In this document: positions 1-7,209 of the stretch, piece after piece | How positions within the stretch are numbered: the first letter of the stretch is position 1 | Layout of the letters: every line of letters starts with the position of its first letter | IMG/VR virus record: IMGVR_UViG_3300025889_000085 | Location: 1-64,000 of that record | Origin: a virus | Strand: one strand, 5' to 3' | DNA length: 64,000 nt | Notes under the pieces: model-generated | Databases searched by the model: none | Told to the model about the DNA's origin: nothing | Seen by the model: the letters and a program-made list of their open reading frames with translations, nothing else | Program-made: the position numbers and the translations under genes

Positions 1-170
1 TAGTGGTAATTGTAATAATTCATGCTTTTACGTAGCAAATGGTCAAATTCTTCCTGTGGAAGTTCCCGGGCTCGTTCTGTGTCCCAAACTGGACCGTCTG
101 TGGGTTTACTGTGAAACGAAACTGCACGGGGTTTTTTTGCTTTTACTTTGACGCCTGCTACTGTAGCCAT
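1..170 (-). CDS. Unknown early protein, 5' end only (gene runs off the left edge)
   Basis: An open minus-strand frame starts with ATG at 170 and continues past base 1, giving about 56 N-terminal residues. The visible part is basic at first (MATVAGVKVKAKKPRAVSFH), then acidic around WDTERARELPQEEFDH, and ends near SMNYYNYH. I do not recognise the family and see no domain or signal peptide. AAGGA lies about ten bases before the ATG. A sigma70-like promoter (TTGCAC, 17 bp, TATAAT) sits just upstream, so this is probably an early gene, divergent from the late neck operon. The start is well supported; the function is unknown. Confidence 0.75.
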   Translation of the reverse strand, partial: MATVAGVKVKAKKPRAVSFHSKPTDGPVWDTERARELPQEEFDHLLRKSMNYYNYH

Positions 171-194
171 TTTTGATCCTTCTTGGAAAACTGT

Positions 195-223
195 ATTATA
201 ACAGATTTATCATTATAGTGCAA
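195..223 (-). promoter_or_regulatory. sigma70-like early promoter for the left-edge gene
   Basis: On the minus strand TTGCAC (223-218) and TATAAT (200-195) are separated by exactly 17 bp, close to the bacterial housekeeping consensus. Transcription would start near 188 and leave a leader of about 18 nt with an AAGGA ribosome site. A TGTAAATA late-type motif (262-255, minus strand) lies further upstream and may add late expression. Confidence 0.6.
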
Positions 224-273
224 GTAATACCAAAGTACTACTCGAACTTTGGACTATTTACAGTTCAGACTGC

Positions 274-281
274 CATAAATA
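274..281 (+). promoter_or_regulatory. T4-type late promoter for the neck operon
   Basis: CATAAATA lies 22 nt before the ATG of the gp14-like gene. It matches the T4 late promoter (TATAAATA) recognised by gp55-bound RNA polymerase. The same NATAAATA/NNTAAATA element precedes most structural genes in this window. Confidence 0.6.
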
Positions 282-303
282 TAAGAATACTGGATTCTGA
301 CTT

Positions 304-1680
304 ATGCCAAGATTAAGCATGTGGCGTGACAACCACTCAAACGATTATAGATTTTTTGATAAACGCATTTCCGAAGAGTTTACTATCGGTGGCACCGGAG
401 TCTACTTACACAAATACATTGGCACGAACAGTCAGGCTAATGCCTATGCACTTACGTCAGAAGTCAGTGCCAATACAACAGTTTTAAGTTTTGCTAATGT
501 CAGCACTTTTGAACCAGGACAAACTGTACAGGGTATAGGTATTGCTGCAAATACCACTATCACTGTGGCTAATAGTACAGCAAACACAGTCACAATCAGT
601 GCCAATACCACAACCACAATAGCAAATGGTACACCTATTAGTGTTTATTGGAAAGATTGGGAACAGCCCGTATATCAGAATCAAAGTGCCCAAAACATAC
701 AGGACTTGTTGTTTTTAGAAAATAGAGATAGAAAGTATGACGAAGACGTTTATGTCATGCGCGGTATTTACACTGTTAACGACAATGATTTTGATTTGAC
801 ACAGTTTGGTTTATTCTTAAATGCAGACACAGTTTATATGACGTTTCACTTAAATGACATGATTGCTACGCTGGGACGTAAAATCATGTCAGGTGACGTT
901 ATTGAACTACCTCACAAAAAAGACTACTATCCTTTAGATGCCACAATTCCTGCAGTCCTAAAAAGATTTTATGTAGTACAGGACTGTACTTTTAGTTCAG
1001 AAGGATTCAGTCAAACTTGGTGGCCGCACTTATGGCGTATCAAAATGACTCCGCTAGTGGATGCACAAGAATACAAAGATATTCTCAACAACATCGCAGC
1101 CAGCGAAAACACTTCTGAAACAATTGGCAATGTGTCCAGTAACTTCAGTAAGTTGTTGCAAATAAACGATGCTATTATAGAACAAGCAGAACAAGATGTA
1201 GATAAAAGCGGTAACAATATGGATGAACTCTATATTGTCCCACTTACTCCAACAGGCGCTCCAGGCGATCCTACTGGTCTTGGTGCAGATAACTCAAACA
1301 CTTACGCAGGAAGTACTAGAACATTAGCAACAACAAGTCCAACTACTCCCAATGTTGCTATTCCTGCTTACTTAGGCGGTGATGGAACTGCTCCAAACGG
1401 ATTTACTGTAACTGCTGGTACTTCTTTCCCCGGAAGTCCAACAATCGGGCAATATGTATTAAGGACAGATTACGTGCCGAATAGATTATTCCGTTACGAT
1501 GGTGTTAGATGGATCAAAGTTGAAGACAATGTTCGCGCTAACTTGACTCCAGGTCCGGACAATAAGACACTACGCAGCATCTTTGTTAATGATACTACAA
1601 CTTACACTAATCAAGAAGGCGAAAGATTTCCAACACGCCAAAGCCTTAGCAAGGCGCTTACACCCAAGGCAGATAACTAA
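304..1680 (+). CDS. 14: Neck protein, gp14-like
   Basis: A 458-residue protein directly upstream of gp15, the place T4 gives to gene 14, whose product caps the filled head and joins it to the tail. Residues 120-270 carry the gp14-like core: a block around GDVIELPHKKDYYP followed by KRFYVVQDCTF and WWPHLWRIKMTPL resembles the gp14 region that begins GDLIYFP. The protein is much longer than T4 gp14 (256 aa). Residues about 44-115 form an Asn/Thr/Ala-rich beta-type insertion (SANTT..., ITVANSTANTVTISA), and residues 340-410 hold a fibre-like module (GQYVLRTDYVPNRLFRYDG). Its stop codon overlaps the gp15 start (TAATGG), so the two are probably translationally coupled. The gp14 identity rests on synteny plus weak similarity; another neck protein is possible. 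Confidence 0.6.
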   Translation: MPRLSMWRDNHSNDYRFFDKRISEEFTIGGTGVYLHKYIGTNSQANAYALTSEVSANTTVLSFANVSTFEPGQTVQGIGIAANTTITVANSTANTVTISANTTTTIANGTPISVYWKDWEQPVYQNQSAQNIQDLLFLENRDRKYDEDVYVMRGIYTVNDNDFDLTQFGLFLNADTVYMTFHLNDMIATLGRKIMSGDVIELPHKKDYYPLDATIPAVLKRFYVVQDCTFSSEGFSQTWWPHLWRIKMTPLVDAQEYKDILNNIAASENTSETIGNVSSNFSKLLQINDAIIEQAEQDVDKSGNNMDELYIVPLTPTGAPGDPTGLGADNSNTYAGSTRTLATTSPTTPNVAIPAYLGGDGTAPNGFTVTAGTSFPGSPTIGQYVLRTDYVPNRLFRYDGVRWIKVEDNVRANLTPGPDNKTLRSIFVNDTTTYTNQEGERFPTRQSLSKALTPKADN

Positions 1681-3497
1681 TGGCTTTACAACAGTTTTTC
1701 TACGACAAACAAATACGCAGATATATTACGCAGTTTATACGTATGGTATCAAACTTTCAAGTAGAGTTTGGCAAAGACAGAAACAGCAATACTACACTTC
1801 AACGTGTGCCTGTAATATATGGCGACAGCAGTAGGCAGGCAGCAGCAATTCTAAAACAAAACAGTGAAAACTATTTAAACAGCACACCTGCTATGGCAGT
1901 ATACATTGCTGGAATGGAATATGATCGTAGTAGAATTATGAATCCCACTTACGTAGACAAAATGAACCTACGTGAACGTTATTATGATTCTCAGACTGGG
2001 CAACTGGCAACTACACAGGGTGATACTTTTACAGTAGAACGCTTGATGCCTGTGCCTTATAGACTGACTTTAAAATTAGACATTTGGACTAGCAACACTG
2101 AACAGAAACTCCAGATTCTGGAACAAATCTGTACATTATTCAACCCAGCACTAGAAATACAAAGCACAGACAACTACGTGGATTGGACCAGCATTACTTA
2201 TGTATTGTTAAGTGGTGTCAGTTGGAGCAGTCGAACTGTACCTGTGGGAACAGATACTAATATAGACATAGCAACATTGACATTTGAATTGCCAATTTAT
2301 ATCAGTGCTCCAGCGCTGGTCAAAACATTGGGTGTGGTACAAAAAATTATTGCCAGCATCTACGATGCAGACGGCAATATCGACACCGCAATATACGACG
2401 AAGCAAATCTACTTAGTAGACAATACCTCACACCTCTTGATTATGGTGTAATTTTACTAAACGATGAGTTACGTTTAGTAAAATACAATGATCCAGTCGA
2501 CGACAAATTTGGACAACAATACATTAAAGAACTTGCTGCTAATGTTAGTGCAAATGCTAATATTGTGTTAACAGATGCAGATGGTATTACCAGTGACATG
2601 TTAATTACTGGGTTAAGCCAACGCGGTACAGGCACTATAACTGCTAATACTGAAAGTACCACTATAACCGGTGTGAGCACTACATTTTCATCAGATATAC
2701 GTGCTGGATTTACAATAGTCAGTCAAGACAATATATCTTTAGGCACAGTATCTAATGTTGTTAGCAACACTGAAATTACTTTATCCGCCAACGCAAATGC
2801 TAATGTATCAGCAAACGCCTACAATTTTATCAACAATGTTACAACCCCAAATACTACAGTAGTAAGTGTAAATGGTATTACAGTATTAGCAAATGATTTA
2901 ATTACTGGTAACATAGGTGATAAGATTGTATTCAGCGAACGCATATATGAATATGGCGTAAATGAGCCATGGCGCAGTTTAATAAATGTTTATGGTAACT
3001 TAGTTAATGGTACTAGTCAAGTTCGTTTAGAATTAGCAGACGGCACAACAGAAGTTGTAGGTACAGTGGCTTACAACCCTGCCGATGACACTAGTTTGTT
3101 ATATACTGTAGATGTAGACACAATACCAGCCAATACACTTTCACCTATCAACGCAATTATTGATCCCCAAAGTTCAAGACCTAACCGAGATTTACAAAAA
3201 CTTGTTAATGGTACAAGATATTTGTTAGTTAATGACTACTCAAGTCCTGCAAATGTTGCAAACGTAGCAACTTACAACTGGGTCGGTGCAGACAATACCA
3301 GACTGGTGGCCAGTGCAAACGACATTATACAATTCAACGGGCAACATTGGGTCGTTATATTTGATGCAAGTGAACTAACTGATACATACTATGTAACCAA
3401 CATGACCACAGGTACACAGTATGCATGGAACGGTAATACTTGGGCCAAGAGTTACGAAGGTTTCTATGAGGCAGGTAAATGGCAACTGGTAATATAA
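1680..3497 (+). CDS. 15: Tail sheath stabiliser / tail terminator, gp15-like
   Basis: A 605-residue protein whose first 240 residues match T4 gp15. Its N-terminus FFYDKQIRRYITQFIRMVSN parallels T4 FYNSSFRRYATLMGDLFSN, and a block around VERLMPVPYRLTLKLDIWTS with ILEQICTLFNP parallels the gp15 beta-core. gp15 forms the hexameric ring that ends the tail tube and sheath and docks the tail to the neck. T4 gp15 has 272 residues. The extra C-terminal half contains an Asn/Ala-rich insertion (about 287-405) and a terminal module with DIIQFNGQHWVVIFD and YAWNGNTWAKSYEG, a repeated-tryptophan style known from marine T4-like gp15 proteins. It overlaps the upstream gene by one base and the downstream Nudix gene by 19. 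Confidence 0.85.
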   Translation: MALQQFFYDKQIRRYITQFIRMVSNFQVEFGKDRNSNTTLQRVPVIYGDSSRQAAAILKQNSENYLNSTPAMAVYIAGMEYDRSRIMNPTYVDKMNLRERYYDSQTGQLATTQGDTFTVERLMPVPYRLTLKLDIWTSNTEQKLQILEQICTLFNPALEIQSTDNYVDWTSITYVLLSGVSWSSRTVPVGTDTNIDIATLTFELPIYISAPALVKTLGVVQKIIASIYDADGNIDTAIYDEANLLSRQYLTPLDYGVILLNDELRLVKYNDPVDDKFGQQYIKELAANVSANANIVLTDADGITSDMLITGLSQRGTGTITANTESTTITGVSTTFSSDIRAGFTIVSQDNISLGTVSNVVSNTEITLSANANANVSANAYNFINNVTTPNTTVVSVNGITVLANDLITGNIGDKIVFSERIYEYGVNEPWRSLINVYGNLVNGTSQVRLELADGTTEVVGTVAYNPADDTSLLYTVDVDTIPANTLSPINAIIDPQSSRPNRDLQKLVNGTRYLLVNDYSSPANVANVATYNWVGADNTRLVASANDIIQFNGQHWVVIFDASELTDTYYVTNMTTGTQYAWNGNTWAKSYEGFYEAGKWQLVI

Positions 3498-3913
3498 ATT
3501 CAAGTTGTGGTGCAATGATCTATTGCACCACTACAAAACGTTATCTATTCTTACTACGTAACGACGGCAAGTTTCCCGACACTTGGGGACTTGTGGGTGG
3601 CAAAATAGAACGTGGAGAAAGTATACTTGCGGGATTGCACAGAGAAATTAGTGAAGAACTAGGTGGCCGAATTGAAGGCGCCAAAGTTATTCCCATAGAA
3701 CAGTTTGTCAGCGACAACAAAAAATTTGTTTACCACACATTTTTAATCAAAGTAGAAGAAGAATTTGTACCAGACTTAAACCGAGAGCACAAAGGATTCT
3801 GCTGGGTGCCTTTGGAGTTCTTTCCAAAGCCATTGCACCCAGGCGTATTTAGAACTATCAGATTAGAAAAAAGTCGAAATAAGTTAAAGACGCAGGAAAA
3901 ACTTAAAAGTTAG
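3479..3913 (+). CDS. Nudix hydrolase
   Basis: A 144-residue protein with a complete Nudix box: G41-x5-E47-x7-R55-E56-I-S-E59-E60-L-G62, the metal- and pyrophosphate-binding helix of Nudix enzymes, which cleave nucleoside diphosphates linked to another group. The substrate cannot be told; phage Nudix proteins act on modified or excess NTPs, NAD-type dinucleotides or RNA caps. Asp34-Trp36-Gly-Leu-Val-Gly before the box fits the GDP-mannose/NTP pyrophosphatase style. The gene overlaps the end of gp15 by 19 bp in another frame, so it is expressed with the late neck operon rather than with early nucleotide-metabolism genes. Its stop overlaps the stop of the convergent 181-aa fibre gene, leaving no room for a terminator between them. 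Confidence 0.92.
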   Translation: MATGNINSSCGAMIYCTTTKRYLFLLRNDGKFPDTWGLVGGKIERGESILAGLHREISEELGGRIEGAKVIPIEQFVSDNKKFVYHTFLIKVEEEFVPDLNREHKGFCWVPLEFFPKPLHPGVFRTIRLEKSRNKLKTQEKLKS

Positions 3914-4455
3914 AATCTTCCAACTGCAACTTCAATTTCGCCAGGATCTTCTGTATCCTTACCGGTAATTGCTTTTCCAATTACAGCGCCACCGATATAC
4001 TGATCAGTAGATTGAGCATACCCTGGCACTTCACTGGTAATCATTAAATCACCCTGTTTAACAATACCGACGGCTTTGCAGGGACAACGTCCAGTTAGTG
4101 CAATGTAAGGATGTGTTTGATTTCTAGTGGCCAATTCACCTACATAAGCATTCATTTTATGGCTAGGTTGTGTACTAACAACTCCAAGTACTCTTGTGTC
4201 TGCAGGCTGTGAGGATTTAGTAATTTCCTGCATGCCGCCTAAAACAACAACATCACCTGGTTCTAAAGGAACATCTGTAGCGTAACGTTCTGCCAAGTCA
4301 GCGTATTTTGCATTGGGTTCAAATCCTCCTGCAGTAATACCGTCATGAATTCTGATACTGTCGTTGGTGATGTCTACCGAAAGTTCACCAGAGGCACCTG
4401 TAAATGCGTCATTTTGTGCTTCAGTTCCTCGTCTAAATTGTACTTGTGTTGGCAT
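3910..4455 (-). CDS. Short fibre-tip protein with tropism-determinant-like N-terminus
   Basis: A 181-residue virion protein. Residues 4-44 (QVQFRRGTEAQN, FTGASGELSVD, SIRIHDG) match the small N-terminal domain found in many phage tail-fibre and tropism-determinant proteins (RRGT...GEL...D...HDG). Residues 50-181 are a compact C-terminal domain beginning YADLAERYATDVPLEPGD and containing VVVLGG, RVLGVVS and ALTGRCPCKAVG. The same domain starts in the fibre gene at the right edge (ADLAEMYVPDQYYDPGTVVV). It therefore looks like a free-standing copy of a fibre tip domain whose shaft is supplied by neighbours. A GATAAATA late promoter and an ACGGAG ribosome site precede it, so it has its own late transcript. 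The exact partner is unknown. Confidence 0.75.
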   Translation of the reverse strand: MPTQVQFRRGTEAQNDAFTGASGELSVDITNDSIRIHDGITAGGFEPNAKYADLAERYATDVPLEPGDVVVLGGMQEITKSSQPADTRVLGVVSTQPSHKMNAYVGELATRNQTHPYIALTGRCPCKAVGIVKQGDLMITSEVPGYAQSTDQYIGGAVIGKAITGKDTEDPGEIEVAVGRF

Positions 4456-4472
4456 TTAATAAACTCCGTAAA

Positions 4473-4480
4473 TATTTATC
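4473..4480 (-). promoter_or_regulatory. Late promoter for the 181-aa fibre-tip gene
   Basis: GATAAATA on the minus strand, 17 nt before the ATG, followed by an ACGGAG ribosome-binding stretch. Confidence 0.6.
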
Positions 4481-4485
4481 GTTTT

Positions 4486-7182
4486 TTATGTCAGGACTCC
4501 GAGATCAACTGTTTCTAAAGAACCTGAAGGATCGTTCATGTCGTAGTTAGGAATAAGCGGAATTAAAAAAGCATCGAATGACGAACTTTCCCCTACATAT
4601 GTTTCGCCTGATCCATAATCACTGTTACCAGCAGATCCTGGGAACGATGTTAATGTACTGTTAAAATAGCCACCAGCGCCGCCGCCGCCTGAACTGTAAG
4701 GATCACCGTTGCTCCAAAAAACACCATCACCTTCGATAATATAACTACTGGCGTTAACGTTTCCTGAGGCTATGTAGTTAGTTCCTGACACATTTCCACT
4801 TAATGTTAGTCCAGTTAGCGTACCAACTGATGTGATGTTTGTTTGTGCTGCTGTATCAAGTGTACCTGTTAACGTGGCTCCACTATTACCTATCTGTGCG
4901 GCTTCAACAGTTGTACCAGTCAGTGTTCCACTTAGTGTAAGTCCAGTTAATGTGCCTAAACTAGTAACATTGGTTTGTGCTGCTGTACTCAATGTACCAG
5001 TGAGAGTTGCTCCACTATTACCGATTGTAGCAGCTTCTACCGTTGTACCAGTTAGTGTACCCGATAAAGTTAAACCTGTTAAAGTTCCAAGTGAAGTGAT
5101 ATTTGTTTGGGCTGCGGTTTGTATTGTACCTGTCAGTGTAGCGCCTGAATTACCAATTGCAGCAGCATTTATGGTTGTACCGGTAAGTGTCCCACTTAGT
5201 GTCAATCCGGTTAATGTACCTAAACTGGTTATATTTGTCTGTGCTGCTGTTTGTATTGTGCCTGTTAGTGTTGCACCTGTGTTACCAATTGCGGCAGCAT
5301 TTATAGTTGTTCCTGTTAGCGTACCACTGAGTGTAAGTCCAGTCAGCGTACCTAAACTTGTAATATTTGTCTGAGCAGCAGTTTGCAATACACCAGTAAT
5401 GCTTGGCGCTTGAATAGCATCGAAATAACCAGTACTCCAATAGTTGCTGGTTCCTCCTAAACTCAAACTAGCGTTACCTGCAGGTGTTACACCAACATTG
5501 CTTTGCCAACTTGTAGTAGCGTGATTATATATCCAAGTTGCGACACCAACTCCACCGACATTACCTGCTAATATACCAGCACCGTCAATACCAGCACTAG
5601 TTGTTTGGTTATTGGCAACGATAATGTCTTTGTCATTTATTACAATAGTCCCACTATCAACGTAAGTTACGTTACCTGTAACTTGCAGATTGCCCTCAAT
5701 AACGACTAAACCATTTTGTCCTGCACTTGCTGGATCGATAGTAATTGTGTCGTGTGTGCTGGTAATACTGTTACTACCAATTGTAATCTCGCCTGTAGTA
5801 AGACTGGAACCTACACTAGTAATGTTTGGTTGCGAAGCTTCTGTTACATACTGAGCAGTGCCTGCTGTAGTAGCAGAAGTTGCAGTGCCAGCGCTACCAG
5901 TGCTGTCGGCGTAAGTGGCATTGGCTACTGTTCCGGTTACATTAGCACCTGTGATGCTGGTTAATGCGCTTCCGTCGCCAGTAAAAGCAGTAGCAATGAC
6001 ATTGCCAGCAGTTAAATTGCCAGTTGCTTTTTCAAACGTAAATCGTGTGGTGCCCGCATCTGTAATAATAAAACTTTGTGCGCCGGTTGCGAGGTCCAAC
6101 TCCATTGTGTTGGGAGTGCCATTGTAGAAGAACTTAGCGTCATCTGAATTACCAAACCTTAAATGGTCTACAGAAGAACTGCCATCTGAGAAATCAATAA
6201 CTCTTGCGTAAATGCTTGTACCAGATAGCGTAGTATAGTAAAGATAATTGGTGCCGGGGTTGTAATAAAGTCCTGAGTCAATACCCAACGATGCATTGCC
6301 TGTCGTAGCGCCACTTAGTGAAAACGGAATGTAATAGTTCGCTGATGTACCGGTTAGTGTTGTTACAACTGTAGTTGCTGCGGCTGCAGTTCCAGTTACG
6401 TCACCTGTCAATGATCCAACTAAACTTGCTCCACTATTACCAATTGTAGCGGCATTAATAGTTGTACCTGTTAGTGTTCCTGATAAAGTTAGCCCTGTTA
6501 ATGTGCCTAGTGAAGTGATGTTAGTTTGAGCAGCGGTGCTTAGTGTGCCAGTTAGTGTTGCACCTGAATTACCTATTTGTGCTGCCTCAATAGTTGTACC
6601 TGTCAGTGTTCCTGATAAAGTTAAACCGGTTAAAGTTCCAAGACTTGTAACATTGGTTTGTGCAGCGGTGCTTAATGTACCTGTAAGTGTTGCGCCGGTA
6701 TTACCAATTGTGGCCGCTTCTACCGTGGTGCCCGTTAGTGTCCCACTTAAAGTTAATCCGGTTAGTGTTCCTAGTGAAGTAATATTTGTTTGAGCGGCCG
6801 TACTTAATGTGCCAGTTAGTGTGGCACCACTGTTACCTATTTGTGCTGCTTCAACAGTTGTTCCAGTTAGCGTACCTGACAGAGTTAGCCCGGTTAGCGT
6901 ACCTAGGCTGGTTACGTTTGGTTGGCTTGCAGTATCTAAAGTACCAGTTAGTGTGGCGCCTGAATTGCCAATCTGTGCTGCTTCTACTGTTGTACCAGTA
7001 AACGTTCCAGTGGCGCTCAGTGTAGTAAATGCACCGGTGCTGGGAGAACTGTTACCGATTGGAATATCGTTAATAGCGCCGTCCGTTTTAAGTTTCCAAG
7101 CGGCACCGTTCCATATCCAGGTTTTTGTACCAAAGGTATAGGTGTCATTTAGACTGGGACTGTTTGGAAAATTTAAAGGCAT
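4486..7182 (-). CDS. Repeat-rich tail fibre / adhesin (898 aa)
   Basis: An 898-residue protein built mostly from about ten copies of a 44-residue unit of the type TNITSLGTLTGLTLSGTLTG followed by TTVEAAQIGNSGATLTGTL. The first 40 residues include a short anchor-like segment (PSLNDTYTFGTKTWIWNGAAWKLK). Residues about 280-450 and 450-600 hold non-repeat modules, the second (ITIGSNSITSTHDTITIDP ... NHATTSW) also present four times in the giant fibre at 10459-21591. Near the C-terminus GDGVFWSNGDPYSSGGGG is shared with that giant too. Such Thr/Gly/Leu-rich repeats typically form trimeric beta-structured fibre shafts. The last 70 residues are unique and could be the variable tip. It has its own AATAAATA late promoter. 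I infer a host-recognition fibre; receptor unknown. Confidence 0.8.
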   Translation of the reverse strand: MPLNFPNSPSLNDTYTFGTKTWIWNGAAWKLKTDGAINDIPIGNSSPSTGAFTTLSATGTFTGTTVEAAQIGNSGATLTGTLDTASQPNVTSLGTLTGLTLSGTLTGTTVEAAQIGNSGATLTGTLSTAAQTNITSLGTLTGLTLSGTLTGTTVEAATIGNTGATLTGTLSTAAQTNVTSLGTLTGLTLSGTLTGTTIEAAQIGNSGATLTGTLSTAAQTNITSLGTLTGLTLSGTLTGTTINAATIGNSGASLVGSLTGDVTGTAAAATTVVTTLTGTSANYYIPFSLSGATTGNASLGIDSGLYYNPGTNYLYYTTLSGTSIYARVIDFSDGSSSVDHLRFGNSDDAKFFYNGTPNTMELDLATGAQSFIITDAGTTRFTFEKATGNLTAGNVIATAFTGDGSALTSITGANVTGTVANATYADSTGSAGTATSATTAGTAQYVTEASQPNITSVGSSLTTGEITIGSNSITSTHDTITIDPASAGQNGLVVIEGNLQVTGNVTYVDSGTIVINDKDIIVANNQTTSAGIDGAGILAGNVGGVGVATWIYNHATTSWQSNVGVTPAGNASLSLGGTSNYWSTGYFDAIQAPSITGVLQTAAQTNITSLGTLTGLTLSGTLTGTTINAAAIGNTGATLTGTIQTAAQTNITSLGTLTGLTLSGTLTGTTINAAAIGNSGATLTGTIQTAAQTNITSLGTLTGLTLSGTLTGTTVEAATIGNSGATLTGTLSTAAQTNVTSLGTLTGLTLSGTLTGTTVEAAQIGNSGATLTGTLDTAAQTNITSVGTLTGLTLSGNVSGTNYIASGNVNASSYIIEGDGVFWSNGDPYSSGGGGAGGYFNSTLTSFPGSAGNSDYGSGETYVGESSSFDAFLIPLIPNYDMNDPSGSLETVDLGVLT
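4800..5390 (-). repeat. 132-bp coding tandem repeats, C-terminal array of the 898-aa fibre
   Basis: Four to five consecutive copies of a 132-bp unit encoding the 44-residue TNITSLG...GTLTG repeat. Copies differ mainly at third codon positions, so the protein repeat is conserved better than the DNA. Confidence 0.75.
6410..7020 (-). repeat. 132-bp coding tandem repeats, N-terminal array of the 898-aa fibre
   Basis: About five copies of the same 132-bp unit as at 4800-5390, separated from it by two non-repeat modules. Confidence 0.75.
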
Positions 7183-7198
7183 CTCTTACTCTTTATCA

Positions 7199-7206
7199 TA
7201 TTTATT
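7199..7206 (-). promoter_or_regulatory. Late promoter for the 898-aa fibre gene
   Basis: AATAAATA on the minus strand, 16 nt before the ATG at 7182, squeezed between this gene and the stop codon of the upstream LamG adhesin gene. Confidence 0.55.
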
Positions 7207-7209
7207 TGG

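Noticed and set aside
4832-7141. Plus-strand open frames opposite the 898-aa fibre
   Set aside because: Same cause as in the giant gene; no independent start signals and the same shadow peptide.
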